Below, piece after piece: positions 1-5,955 of a DNA stretch of 5,955 nt; position 1 is the stretch's first letter; every line of letters begins with the position of its first letter. Origin of the DNA: Paludibacter sp. (GTDB lineage Bacteria > Bacteroidota > Bacteroidia > Bacteroidales > Paludibacteraceae); assembly GCA_018054805.1 (NCBI GenBank), contig JAGPIU010000024.1:1-5955 (forward strand), given 5' to 3'. The notes under the pieces are model-generated. The model was not told the DNA's origin. It worked only from the letters and a program-made list of their open reading frames with translations, and made no database searches. The position numbers and the translations under genes are program-made.

Positions 1-1010
1 GAGGTTTGCTTAATCTTCAGCGCGGTATTTTCGAGTCCAAATTCGACCAAACGGTTTTCGAGTCTTCTAATCTGACTGTCGGTCAGGGCATTTCCGACCA
101 ACGAAATGTGTATTGCTTTCTTTTTCCCATCATACTCGCGACGCACATTCAGGATTTCCACATCCTCAAACATTACCTCGTTTTGTATGGTTTGTACGTA
201 CTTAATTGCCTGCGAATTAAACCGTGTTTCGCCAACTACATTCCAGGCCATATACACGCTGGGCACTATCATAAGCACTGAAAAAATGGTAATATTTCGT
301 CGTTGCACACGACGTTTAACCGGGTCGACAATTTGTTTTACCGGAAAATGCAGATAACGAACTACAATGAAAGTAGCCAGTGCAATAAAGAAAGAATTGA
401 TAAAAAAGAGATAAAAAGCACCAAAAAAATAACTGAACTGTCCGGTAGCAAGTCCGTAACCGGCTGTACAAAGCGGAGGCATAAGTGCTGTGGCAATGGC
501 AACGCCGGAGATAATCGTAATTTTCCCCTCCTTACGTGAGGCAGCCACAATGCCGGCCATACCGCCAAAAAAAGCTATCAGCACATCGAAAATAGTAGGT
601 GTGGTGCGCGCCAACAATTCCGACTGCGCATCGCTGAGTGGGCTCACAATAAAATAAGTGGTGGATGCCGTCAAACTAATAATCACCATGATCAGCAAAT
701 TTCGCAATGAGCTGCGAAGCAACATATTGTCGTCGATACCAATGGCCAGACCCACACCGTTGATAGGTCCCATCAGCGGCGAAATAAGCATGGCGCCGAT
801 AATCACAGCTGTAGAGTTTACATTTAACCCCACCGAAGCCACAATTACGGCAAGAAATAAAATCCACACATTGGCTCCTTTGAACTCAATGTCCTTGGTG
901 ATTGAAGCTATAGTGGCTTCAATATTGGTGTCGTCGTGCAGATTCGAAATATCTCTGATTTTTTGATAAGTCCTTTTCAAAAAACTCTCTTTTGTTACTT
1001 TTTCTTCCAT
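1..1010 (-). CDS. DUF389 (TIGR00341-type) integral membrane protein, C-terminus cut by window edge
   Basis: The minus-strand frame is open without a stop from ATG at 1010-1008 to the left edge, giving 336 residues and lacking the C-terminal end. The N-terminus (about 1-45) is hydrophilic. About seven hydrophobic segments follow, roughly at 46-62, 66-90, 100-122, 138-157, 163-185, 190-217 and 238-256, and then a soluble tail from about 258. The family hallmark is visible as LNVNSTAVIIGAMLISPLMG (62-81), a second conserved stretch as SGVAIATALMPPLC (168-181). DUF389 proteins are widespread in bacteria and archaea, and their biochemical function is not established; transport has been suggested without proof. 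The start directly precedes the acidic/basic N-terminus and has no Shine-Dalgarno, as is usual in Bacteroidota. A strong terminator lies between this gene and the upstream peptidase gene, so it is probably transcribed separately. Family call is firm; function is unknown. Confidence 0.93.
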   Translation of the reverse strand, partial: MEEKVTKESFLKRTYQKIRDISNLHDDTNIEATIASITKDIEFKGANVWILFLAVIVASVGLNVNSTAVIIGAMLISPLMGPINGVGLAIGIDDNMLLRSSLRNLLIMVIISLTASTTYFIVSPLSDAQSELLARTTPTIFDVLIAFFGGMAGIVAASRKEGKITIISGVAIATALMPPLCTAGYGLATGQFSYFFGAFYLFFINSFFIALATFIVVRYLHFPVKQIVDPVKRRVQRRNITIFSVLMIVPSVYMAWNVVGETRFNSQAIKYVQTIQNEVMFEDVEILNVRREYDGKKKAIHISLVGNALTDSQIRRLENRLVEFGLENTALKIKQT

Positions 1011-1036
1011 CGTGAGCTTATTATTGTTTGAGTTAC

Positions 1037-1044
1037 GAAAATAG
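1037..1044 (-). promoter_or_regulatory. Possible -7 box for the DUF389 gene
   Basis: Read on the minus strand this is TATTTTCG, one mismatch from the Bacteroidota -7 consensus TAnnTTTG, about 27 bases ahead of the start codon. No clear -33 TTG is visible at the expected spacing. Because a terminator separates this gene from the one upstream, some promoter must lie nearby, and this is the best candidate I can see. It is weak evidence from one short motif. Confidence 0.25.
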
Positions 1045-1079
1045 TGTTTTTTTGTTATCATTCAGAAAGCATTACATAG

Positions 1080-1123
1080 AAAAAACAAAAAAGGTTTGTC
1101 CGACAACTCAGACAAACCTTTTT
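1080..1123 (-). terminator. Intrinsic terminator of the S46 peptidase gene
   Basis: A perfect 13-bp inverted repeat (1088-1100 with 1111-1123, core AAGGTTTGTC / GACAAACCTT) encloses a 10-base loop. On the minus strand the hairpin runs straight into a T-rich tract (TTTTGTTTTTT, about 1080-1090), the classic rho-independent layout. It starts 18 bases after the stop codon of the S46 peptidase gene, so it most likely ends that transcript. No plus-strand gene ends here, so a role in the other direction is not needed. Confidence 0.87.
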
Positions 1124-1141
1124 ATATCAGAAATCAGGAGC

Positions 1142-3268
1142 TTAGTTTTCGATAGTCAACTCATCGATCAGTCGCTGAGCGCCACCTACTTTTTCCATTA
1201 CCCAAAGCACGTAACGGATATCCACATTAATAGTACGTTGCAAGTCCGGCTCAAATACAATATCGCCACTCATGGCTTCCCAGTTTCCGTCGAATGCCAG
1301 ACCAATAAGTTCGCCTTTGGCATTAAAAATCGGACTTCCCGAGTTACCTCCAGTGATATCGTTGTTGCTAAGGAAAGCCACATGCAATTCGCCTGTTTGT
1401 TTGTCCACATAAGCACCAAAATCTTTTTTCACAATGGCCTGTTTCAGTTCGGCAGGCACATCAAATTCGTAATCGCCGGGTTTTTCCTTTTCAAGAATAC
1501 CTTTTGTAGTTGAATAATGTTTGAACTCAATGGCATCGGCAGGTTTGTAACCTTTTATTGTTCCGTAAGTGAGACGCATTGTAAAGTTAGCATCCGGATA
1601 CATTGGCTGCGCTTTTTCCTCGGCCATTTCTTTCATTCCGGCTTCGTAAAGACGTTCGGCATCGTCAATCCTGGCCATTGCATCTTTAAACTCGTCGTTC
1701 TGAATTTCTTTGGCTGTAGCATACACTTCGTCGATAAACAAAAGTGCCGGATCTTTCGTGAAATTCAGTTTGCCTGAACGCACAGCTTTTTCGAATTTAT
1801 CAGCATTGCTGAAAGCCGATTTAGCAAAAAGACTTTTGGCATAACGGCTGTAATTTCCCTTGAATTTTTTATCGATGGTTTTGTAGAATTCGGGCAAAGC
1901 ATCAGCACTCACAGCTTTACGATACACGTCGAGCATTACAGCAAAAGCTTCCTCGTCCACTTCCTGATAATAATCTTTGTAAATTTCTCGTCCCTGTTTT
2001 ACAAGTTCATCTTTAGGCAGATTTTTTGTCGACAAATTACGGATACGTGCAGCAATACGTGGCATTTCCACACCCGAAATCAGCGATTCGCTCAGGAAAC
2101 TAATGGCGTGCAGGTAAGGAAAAGCAGTTTTGTTCGATTCTTCGAGACTATTAAGCACCTTGCCGTACTTTTTCTGACGTTCGGGCGTTGTTTTTACCCA
2201 TTCGGCAAAAGCCTGTTCGCCTTCGCGTTTGCGTTCCACAATTTTCAGTTTTTCAACTGCAGTATTCATTCCGATACTGTTTTTCCAGTAATTCGAACTT
2301 CCGGCAAATTTGCTGGCATAAGCAATATTAATAGCTTCGCTGGCCACCATATACGATTTCCACACATCCTGTTTGGCACCACGCACATCAATACGGGCAC
2401 GGTTGGTGGCATTGGTGCGGTTCTCAATTCCCCACGAAGTAAGGTAACGGCTTGTAGAACCGGGATTTCCCATAATCATGGCATAATCGCCGGGCATATA
2501 ACCTTTGTTCGAAATTTTTGCAAAACGTTTCGGTGTGTAAGGAACGTTATCTTTTGAGTAGTCTGCTGGTTTTCCAACGGCATCCGAGTACACACGGAAT
2601 ACCGAGAAATCGCCGGTATGACGGGGCCACATCCAGTTGTCGGTATCGCCACCAAATTTTCCTATCGAAGTAGGAGGCGTGTAAGCCAAACGTACATCTT
2701 TAAATTCTTCGAAAGTAAACACATAAAATTCATTGCCTGAATAAAATGATTTAACCTGAATCTGATAATGAGTGTCTTTGCTTTTTTCGCTGCGAATAGC
2801 CGAAAGAATAGAATCCTGTTTTTTGCTGCGTTCCTCGCCCATCAAATCCCATGGAAGTTGCGAAATCACACGCTCGGTTACATCTTCAACGCTTACCAGA
2901 AATTTTACAGTCAGCCCCGGAGCATGAATTTCATCAGCGAGTTCTTTGGCAGTAAAACCATTTTTCAGGTAATTATGATCCACCGAACTGAGTTGCTGAA
3001 TAGCACCGTATCCGCAGTGGTGGTTGGTAAACAAAAGTCCCTGATTCGACACCATAACACCTGTACAGCCATTTCCGAACACAATTACCGCATCTTTCAG
3101 ACTCGCTTTGTTATCGCTGTAAATATCTTCGGCCGTAAGCGTGCAGCCCAGGCCATTTATTTTCTGGATGTTTAGTTTTTCGATCAAAGGCAACATCCAC
3201 ATTCCCTCGTCGGCACGCACTCCGGCAAACAATATCACCGAAAGCATCAGAATAAGTATTCTTTTCAT
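1142..3268 (-). CDS. dpp7: Secreted S46-family dipeptidyl-peptidase, DPP7-like
   Basis: A complete 708-residue serine exopeptidase, close to the usual S46 length of about 700-720. It should remove dipeptides from the N-termini of peptides in the periplasm or at the cell surface, feeding amino-acid catabolism. Residues 1-19 form a signal peptide (basic MKR, hydrophobic core, likely cut after VRA). The chymotrypsin-like triad is readable: His84 in TNHHCGY, Asp220 in WPRHTGDFS and Ser643 in TGGNSGSP. Asn211, Trp212 and Arg216, in NWMWPR, match residues that bind the substrate N-terminus in characterised S46 enzymes. The helical insert typical of the family lies at roughly 290-560. Gly661 (FDGN), 18 residues after the nucleophile, matches the position that is Gly in DPP7 and Arg or Ser in DPP11, so hydrophobic or broad P1 specificity is inferred rather than Asp/Glu specificity. 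It has its own terminator and a structured upstream region. The family is near certain; the DPP7 subtype rests on one residue. Confidence 0.95.
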   Translation of the reverse strand: MKRILILMLSVILFAGVRADEGMWMLPLIEKLNIQKINGLGCTLTAEDIYSDNKASLKDAVIVFGNGCTGVMVSNQGLLFTNHHCGYGAIQQLSSVDHNYLKNGFTAKELADEIHAPGLTVKFLVSVEDVTERVISQLPWDLMGEERSKKQDSILSAIRSEKSKDTHYQIQVKSFYSGNEFYVFTFEEFKDVRLAYTPPTSIGKFGGDTDNWMWPRHTGDFSVFRVYSDAVGKPADYSKDNVPYTPKRFAKISNKGYMPGDYAMIMGNPGSTSRYLTSWGIENRTNATNRARIDVRGAKQDVWKSYMVASEAINIAYASKFAGSSNYWKNSIGMNTAVEKLKIVERKREGEQAFAEWVKTTPERQKKYGKVLNSLEESNKTAFPYLHAISFLSESLISGVEMPRIAARIRNLSTKNLPKDELVKQGREIYKDYYQEVDEEAFAVMLDVYRKAVSADALPEFYKTIDKKFKGNYSRYAKSLFAKSAFSNADKFEKAVRSGKLNFTKDPALLFIDEVYATAKEIQNDEFKDAMARIDDAERLYEAGMKEMAEEKAQPMYPDANFTMRLTYGTIKGYKPADAIEFKHYSTTKGILEKEKPGDYEFDVPAELKQAIVKKDFGAYVDKQTGELHVAFLSNNDITGGNSGSPIFNAKGELIGLAFDGNWEAMSGDIVFEPDLQRTINVDIRYVLWVMEKVGGAQRLIDELTIEN

Positions 3269-3283
3269 TATTAAATAATTGGG

Positions 3284-3331
3284 GTGTTTTCACACTGTCG
3301 GTAAAAGCCTTTCAATTTTCACGGCGACAGT
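3284..3331 (-). promoter_or_regulatory. Structured leader upstream of the S46 peptidase gene
   Basis: On the minus strand, 3331-3294 can fold into a 13-bp hairpin: ACTGTCG pairs perfectly with CGACAGT, then after a 2-base CC bulge GTGAAA pairs with TTTTAC (one G-U), leaving a 10-base loop. The adjoining GTGTGAAAACAC (3295-3284) can form a small 4-bp stem with a GAAA tetraloop. It shares two bases with the large hairpin, so the two full forms compete. The start codon lies 15 bases further on. The structure has no T-tract and so is not a terminator; a stability or translation-control element is an inference. I recognise no known riboswitch or leader family. Confidence 0.4.
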
Positions 3332-3358
3332 ATTTTAAATTTGTTTCATCATTAACGA

Positions 3359-3366
3359 CAAAAATA
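3359..3366 (-). promoter_or_regulatory. Candidate -7 box for the S46 peptidase gene
   Basis: Reads TATTTTTG on the minus strand, an exact match to TAnnTTTG. Transcription would start near 3352 and give a leader of roughly 85 bases that includes the hairpin at 3294-3331. No good -33 TTG is seen at the usual spacing. The region is AT-rich, so a chance match is possible. Confidence 0.4.
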
Positions 3367-3372
3367 TAAAAT

Positions 3373-3386
3373 ATTTATGCATAAAT
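3373..3386. repeat. Perfect 14-bp palindrome, operator-like
   Basis: ATTTATGCATAAAT is its own reverse complement. It lies six bases upstream of the candidate -7 box of the S46 peptidase gene, filling the spacer between the -7 and -33 positions, where a dimeric regulator would interfere with RNA polymerase. No second copy is seen in the window. Binding is inferred only from symmetry and position. Confidence 0.35.
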
Positions 3387-3418
3387 GAGGGACATGAGAA
3401 AGAAAAGTTTTTTATAAG

Positions 3419-3469
3419 AAACAATGGAAACAAAAGCCAAAATCTATATCTCACCTGCACCCATTGTTT
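3419..3469. repeat. 9-bp inverted repeat downstream of the M48 gene
   Basis: AAACAATGG (3419-3427) and CCATTGTTT (3461-3469) are perfect inverted arms around a 33-base loop, 22 bases beyond the M48 stop codon. The position would suit a transcript end. However, the loop is long and the minus-strand sequence after the stem (TTATAAAAAACTTTTC after a short CT break) is a poor T-tract, so this is at best a weak terminator or 3' stabilising hairpin. Confidence 0.25.
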
Positions 3470-3491
3470 AATAATTTGTATTTCCTGAGAA

Positions 3492-4286
3492 TTACTGCTT
3501 GCTATAATATTTCATTGCTTCGGGCAATGCTTCTTTCATTTTTGCAATGCGGTTTGCATCAGTAGGGTGAGTGCTCATAAATTCGAGTACCGATCCCGAA
3601 CCATCGCCTGACATTCGTTGCCAAAAAGCGACAGCTTCGTTGGGGTCATATCCGGCCATAGCCATAAAAATTAGTCCAAGGCGATCGGCTTCGTACTCGT
3701 GCTTGCGCGAATATGGAAGGATTACACCTACCTGAGCACCAAGTCCGTACAGAATATTGATAGTTTGGCGGGTTGTAGCCGGGCGATTGGCCAAAAGCAT
3801 GTCGGCGAGTCCGGCTCCAAACGAAGCCACCATTTGCTGGCTCAGGCGCTCGTTGCTGTGTTTAGCCACTGCATGCGCAATTTCGTGTCCCATGACTACT
3901 GCCATTCCGGCTTCAGTTTGTGTTTTTGGCAAAATTCCTTCGAAGAAAACCACTTTTCCGCCCGGCATACAAAATGCATTTACGGTAGTGTCCTGCACCA
4001 AACGAAACTCCCATGCGTAATTTACGGTGTCGGCTGCAAGGCCATTGTTCTTCATGTAATTAAATACTGCATCAGCAATGTTATCGCCCACTTTGCTTAC
4101 TAATGCAGAGTTTTGCAGATCCTTCGATGCAGGTACCGAGTCGACAAACTGTTTATATGCTGTTGCACTCATGCTTAGCACTTCGGCATCCGAGACCAAT
4201 AAAAGCTGACGGCGGCCTGTAATCATCACACTTGAGCATGCGCCCAGAATTAAAGTGATTAAAATAAATAATGTAATTCGTTTCAT
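3492..4286 (-). CDS. M48-family zinc metallopeptidase lipoprotein (LoiP/BepA-like)
   Basis: A 264-residue membrane-anchored protease. It opens with a lipoprotein signal peptide, MKR, a hydrophobic core, then lipobox LGAC, so Cys17 is the likely lipidated residue. The metal site is HEIAH (134-138: His134, catalytic Glu135, His138) with third ligand Glu197 in HEYEAD; Asp201 is also conserved. A STHPTDANR stretch (238-246) carries His240, matching the conserved HP...R region that contains the regulatory His switch in Escherichia coli BepA. There is no TPR domain, so it is closer in layout to LoiP (YggG) than to full-length BepA. Such proteases act in the envelope on misfolded or stalled proteins; the substrate here is unknown. 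I chose ATG at 4286 because it begins directly at the signal peptide. The frame extends to ATG at 4349, but that would put 21 basic residues ahead of the signal. It is divergent from the VanZ-like gene. Confidence 0.93.
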   Translation of the reverse strand: MKRITLFILITLILGACSSVMITGRRQLLLVSDAEVLSMSATAYKQFVDSVPASKDLQNSALVSKVGDNIADAVFNYMKNNGLAADTVNYAWEFRLVQDTTVNAFCMPGGKVVFFEGILPKTQTEAGMAVVMGHEIAHAVAKHSNERLSQQMVASFGAGLADMLLANRPATTRQTINILYGLGAQVGVILPYSRKHEYEADRLGLIFMAMAGYDPNEAVAFWQRMSGDGSGSVLEFMSTHPTDANRIAKMKEALPEAMKYYSKQ

Positions 4287-4346
4287 ATCTTTGTGTGTTA
4301 AATTAAATTTTTTACTGTGCTTTTTAAATCGCCTTGTTGCGAGTGT

Positions 4347-4354
4347 CAAAAATA
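4347..4354 (-). promoter_or_regulatory. Candidate proximal -7 box for the M48 gene
   Basis: Reads TATTTTTG on the minus strand, matching TAnnTTTG exactly, about 60 bases ahead of the M48 start codon. Transcription would begin near 4340, inside the upstream extension of the reading frame, which also supports the shorter start at 4286. No matching -33 TTG is evident. It competes with the minus-facing half of the palindrome at 4391-4406 as the main promoter. Confidence 0.4.
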
Positions 4355-4390
4355 ATCATATTATTTGTATAATATTTGTGTTCAAAAATT

Positions 4391-4406
4391 TATCTTTGCA
4401 AAGATA
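4391..4406. promoter_or_regulatory. Palindromic divergent promoter core (two opposed -7 boxes)
   Basis: TATCTTTGCAAAGATA is a perfect 16-bp palindrome. Its left half is TATCTTTG on the plus strand and its right half is TATCTTTG on the minus strand, both exact TAnnTTTG boxes. The plus box would serve the VanZ-like gene and dprA with a leader of roughly 50 bases; the minus box would serve the M48 gene. Possible -33 TTG elements lie at 4365-4367 for the plus direction (23-base spacer) and 4428-4430 for the minus direction (21-base spacer), both a little loose. The two polymerases could not bind at the same time, suggesting mutually exclusive firing. Confidence 0.5.
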
Positions 4407-4457
4407 TAGATTCGTTTTTGCAATTCTCAATTATTAAGTTGAATTTTTCTGTGTTTT

Positions 4458-4868
4458 ATGAATAAGTCTGTGATGTTTACGCGTTTTTTCAGATATCTGA
4501 AGTCAGTTATGGCTACAGTATTTGTGCTTTATTTATCCTTTGCCCCGCCGGGTGATTTTCGCAAGCTACCTGCCATTCATATACCTCACGCCGATAAATT
4601 TGTGCATATAGCAATGTTTTTTATGTTGGCTTTTGTGCTTTGTTGCGACTTCTTCAAGGCTCATAGAAATGTCCGGATTCCGAATGTGTCATTTTGGATT
4701 GTTTGTGTTTTATATCCTGTTGTTTTGGGCGCTCTAATTGAGTTTGCACAGGAAACATGGTTTTACCCTCGTTCAGCTGAGTGGTTCGATTGGCTGGCTG
4801 ATATACTGGGAGTTGTGGCAGCGGTTTCTGCTTCTTTATTTCTAAAAAAGAAAGGAGTCCTGGTATGA
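4458..4868 (+). CDS. VanZ-like family membrane protein
   Basis: A 136-residue protein with four predicted membrane segments at about 12-30, 47-64, 77-97 and 112-128. The VanZ-like (PF04892) signature residues are present: DKFVH (46-50) at the start of the second helix, EFAQ (95-98) at the end of the third, and RSAEWFDWLADILG (105-118) leading into the fourth. In the founding VanZ, the family is linked to teicoplanin resistance by an unknown mechanism. Most members, including short single-domain forms like this one, have no assigned role, so resistance should not be assumed. ATG at 4458 is the first start after the candidate -7 box; Met6 and Met18 are alternatives, but the longer form keeps the positive N-terminal flank. 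The stop codon overlaps the dprA start as ATGA, so the two are probably co-transcribed and translationally coupled. Confidence 0.87.
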   Translation: MNKSVMFTRFFRYLKSVMATVFVLYLSFAPPGDFRKLPAIHIPHADKFVHIAMFFMLAFVLCCDFFKAHRNVRIPNVSFWIVCVLYPVVLGALIEFAQETWFYPRSAEWFDWLADILGVVAAVSASLFLKKKGVLV

Positions 4869-5955
4869 ATTACGATCAATTGCATTACCGGATTGCAGTG
4901 ACGTTAATCAGAGGTATTGGCCCGAATCTGGCTAAAAACCTGATAGCTTATCTTGGAAACGAACAGGCTGTTTTTAAAGAAAAAGCTCAGAATTTATCGA
5001 AAATTCCCGGCATCGGCGACGTTTTATCGCGTGAAATTGTGAATCAGAACGTATTGAAACGTGCCGAAGAGGAGGTGAACTTTGTAATGAAAAACAAAAT
5101 TCAGCCGCTTTATTTTACCGAACGCGATTATCCTTATCGTCTGAAAGAATGTGCTGACTCGCCGATAATGCTTTATAGTCGTGGCAATTGCGATTTGAAT
5201 GGCGGGCGGTTTGTGGCCATAGTCGGTACACGAAATGCAACCGATTCCGGAAAAGATAATTGTAAAAAGCTGATTGCCGATCTTGCTGCTTTAGAACCCC
5301 GTTGCGTCATTGTAAGCGGGTTGGCTTATGGTGTGGATATTTGTGCGCACAAAGCTGCGGTCGACTTCGGACTGCCAACGATTGGAGTTGTGGGGCACGG
5401 GCTCGACCGGATTTATCCTTCGGTACACAGGCCTGTAGCAAAAAAAATGGTTGAAAATGGTTTGCTGCTGACCGAATATATCAGCGGAACAAATCCCGAC
5501 CGACAGAATTTTGTGCAACGTAACCGCATTATTGCAGGCGTTAGCGATGTGACAGTTGTGATTGAATCGGCTGCACGCGGAGGCGCACTCATTACATCTG
5601 AGGCGGCCAACGAATATAACCGCGATGTGTTTGCATTTCCGGGGCGTGTGACTGATGAGTTTTCGGCAGGTTGCAATGCGCTTATTAAAAATAATAAAGC
5701 TGCCCTGATCGAATCGGCTGCTGATTTGATAAAATTTATGAGTTGGGAAAATAAAACCGGAGCGGGTAATGCGCCTGTGCAAACGGCTCTTTTTGTAGAT
5801 TTAACATCTGATGAGCAAAACATTATCAGTATTTTGCGGCAGCAACAGGATGGATTGCAAATGAACGAGTTGGCTGTAAAAATGGAGCAATCGGTAAGCA
5901 AAACTTCTGCTATGTTGCTCGAACTTGAGTTTAAGGGAGCTGTAAAATGTCTTCC
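4865..5955 (+). CDS. dprA: DNA-processing protein DprA, 3' end cut by window edge
   Basis: The frame is open from ATG at 4865 to the right edge, giving 363 residues. Bacteroidota DprA is usually about 365-375 residues, so only a few are likely missing. DprA binds single-stranded DNA entering during transformation, protects it and loads RecA; its wide presence in bacteria not known to be competent suggests further roles. The N-terminus (about 8-60) carries helix-hairpin-helix elements (IRGIGP, IPGIGD). The Rossmann-like core follows with GTRNAT (121-126), SGLAYGVDICAHKAA (151-165), GVVGHGLDRIYP (174-185), QNFVQRNRIIAG (214-225) and ESAARGGALIT (234-244). The C-terminus (about 310-363) fits the winged-helix DprA domain. 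The start overlaps the VanZ-like stop in ATGA, and there is no separate promoter or Shine-Dalgarno, so expression should depend on the upstream gene. The frame is intact and the identification is firm. Confidence 0.96.
   Translation, partial: MNYDQLHYRIAVTLIRGIGPNLAKNLIAYLGNEQAVFKEKAQNLSKIPGIGDVLSREIVNQNVLKRAEEEVNFVMKNKIQPLYFTERDYPYRLKECADSPIMLYSRGNCDLNGGRFVAIVGTRNATDSGKDNCKKLIADLAALEPRCVIVSGLAYGVDICAHKAAVDFGLPTIGVVGHGLDRIYPSVHRPVAKKMVENGLLLTEYISGTNPDRQNFVQRNRIIAGVSDVTVVIESAARGGALITSEAANEYNRDVFAFPGRVTDEFSAGCNALIKNNKAALIESAADLIKFMSWENKTGAGNAPVQTALFVDLTSDEQNIISILRQQQDGLQMNELAVKMEQSVSKTSAMLLELEFKGAVKCL

Noticed and set aside
6..966. Plus-strand frames and a short shifted minus-strand frame over the left end
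   Set aside because: The continuous minus-strand DUF389 frame explains the whole stretch, with membrane segments and family motifs in frame.
1080..1123. Bidirectional or regulatory hairpin
   Set aside because: The T-tract follows the hairpin on the minus strand right after the S46 stop, and no plus-strand gene ends here, so a one-way intrinsic terminator explains it fully.
1028..2557. Several plus-strand reading frames of 86-161 codons
   Set aside because: They are antisense to the S46 peptidase gene and its terminator, lack promoters and recognisable domains, and arise from low stop density opposite a real coding frame.
3699..4103. Plus-strand frame of 134 codons
   Set aside because: Antisense to the M48 gene across its catalytic motif; no signature of its own.
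4287..4349. N-terminal extension of the M48 protein to the earlier ATG
   Set aside because: It would bury the lipoprotein signal behind 21 mostly basic residues, and a promoter-like box overlaps it.
4458..4868. Glycopeptide resistance gene
   Set aside because: The protein is only VanZ-like. No vanA-type ligase, dehydrogenase or regulator genes are nearby, and this wide family mostly has unknown roles.
5291..5901. Two overlapping minus-strand reading frames of about 160 codons each
   Set aside because: They lie antisense to dprA, whose frame shows the full set of conserved motifs. The antisense products have no domain signature and are rich in residues expected from reversed codons.
1..5955. 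Defence system, prophage, insertion sequence or CRISPR array
   Set aside because: No transposase, integrase, Cas, restriction or phage proteins, no direct-repeat array, and no compositional break. DprA is a housekeeping and transformation protein and does not by itself indicate a defence locus.

Overview
This is an ordinary-looking chromosomal segment of a Bacteroidota bacterium, probably from the Bacteroidales/Marinilabiliales side (an inference from overall protein character, not from a search). The evidence is an S46 dipeptidyl-peptidase of the DPP7/DPP11 family, start codons without Shine-Dalgarno sequences, and several matches to the Bacteroidota -7 promoter box TAnnTTTG. Base composition is moderate and even. 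I see no mobile elements, CRISPR array, tRNA or rRNA.

Layout, left to right. (1) 1-1010, minus strand: a DUF389 multispanning membrane protein whose C-terminal end lies beyond the left edge. (2) 1011-1141: a short gap with a strong intrinsic terminator for the next gene. (3) 1142-3268, minus: a complete secreted S46 serine dipeptidyl-peptidase, DPP7-like by its glycine at the specificity position. (4) 3269-3491: a 223-base gap with a structured leader, a -7-like box and a 14-bp palindrome. (5) 3492-4286, minus: an M48 zinc metallopeptidase lipoprotein. (6) 4287-4457: a divergent promoter region centred on a perfect 16-bp palindrome made of two opposed -7 boxes. (7) 4458-4868, plus: a small VanZ-like membrane protein. 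(8) 4865-5955, plus: dprA, overlapping the previous gene by ATGA and cut by the right edge just before its end.

The genes do not form one pathway. The two minus-strand peptidases both act in the cell envelope: one is expected to release dipeptides from imported or external peptides, the other to handle envelope protein quality control. Each seems to have its own promoter. The plus-strand pair is a two-gene operon joining an uncharacterised VanZ-like membrane protein to the DNA-processing protein DprA. I found no convincing undescribed system. The items most worth a second look are the palindromic divergent promoter, the structured leader and palindrome upstream of the S46 peptidase, and the VanZ-like/dprA coupling.
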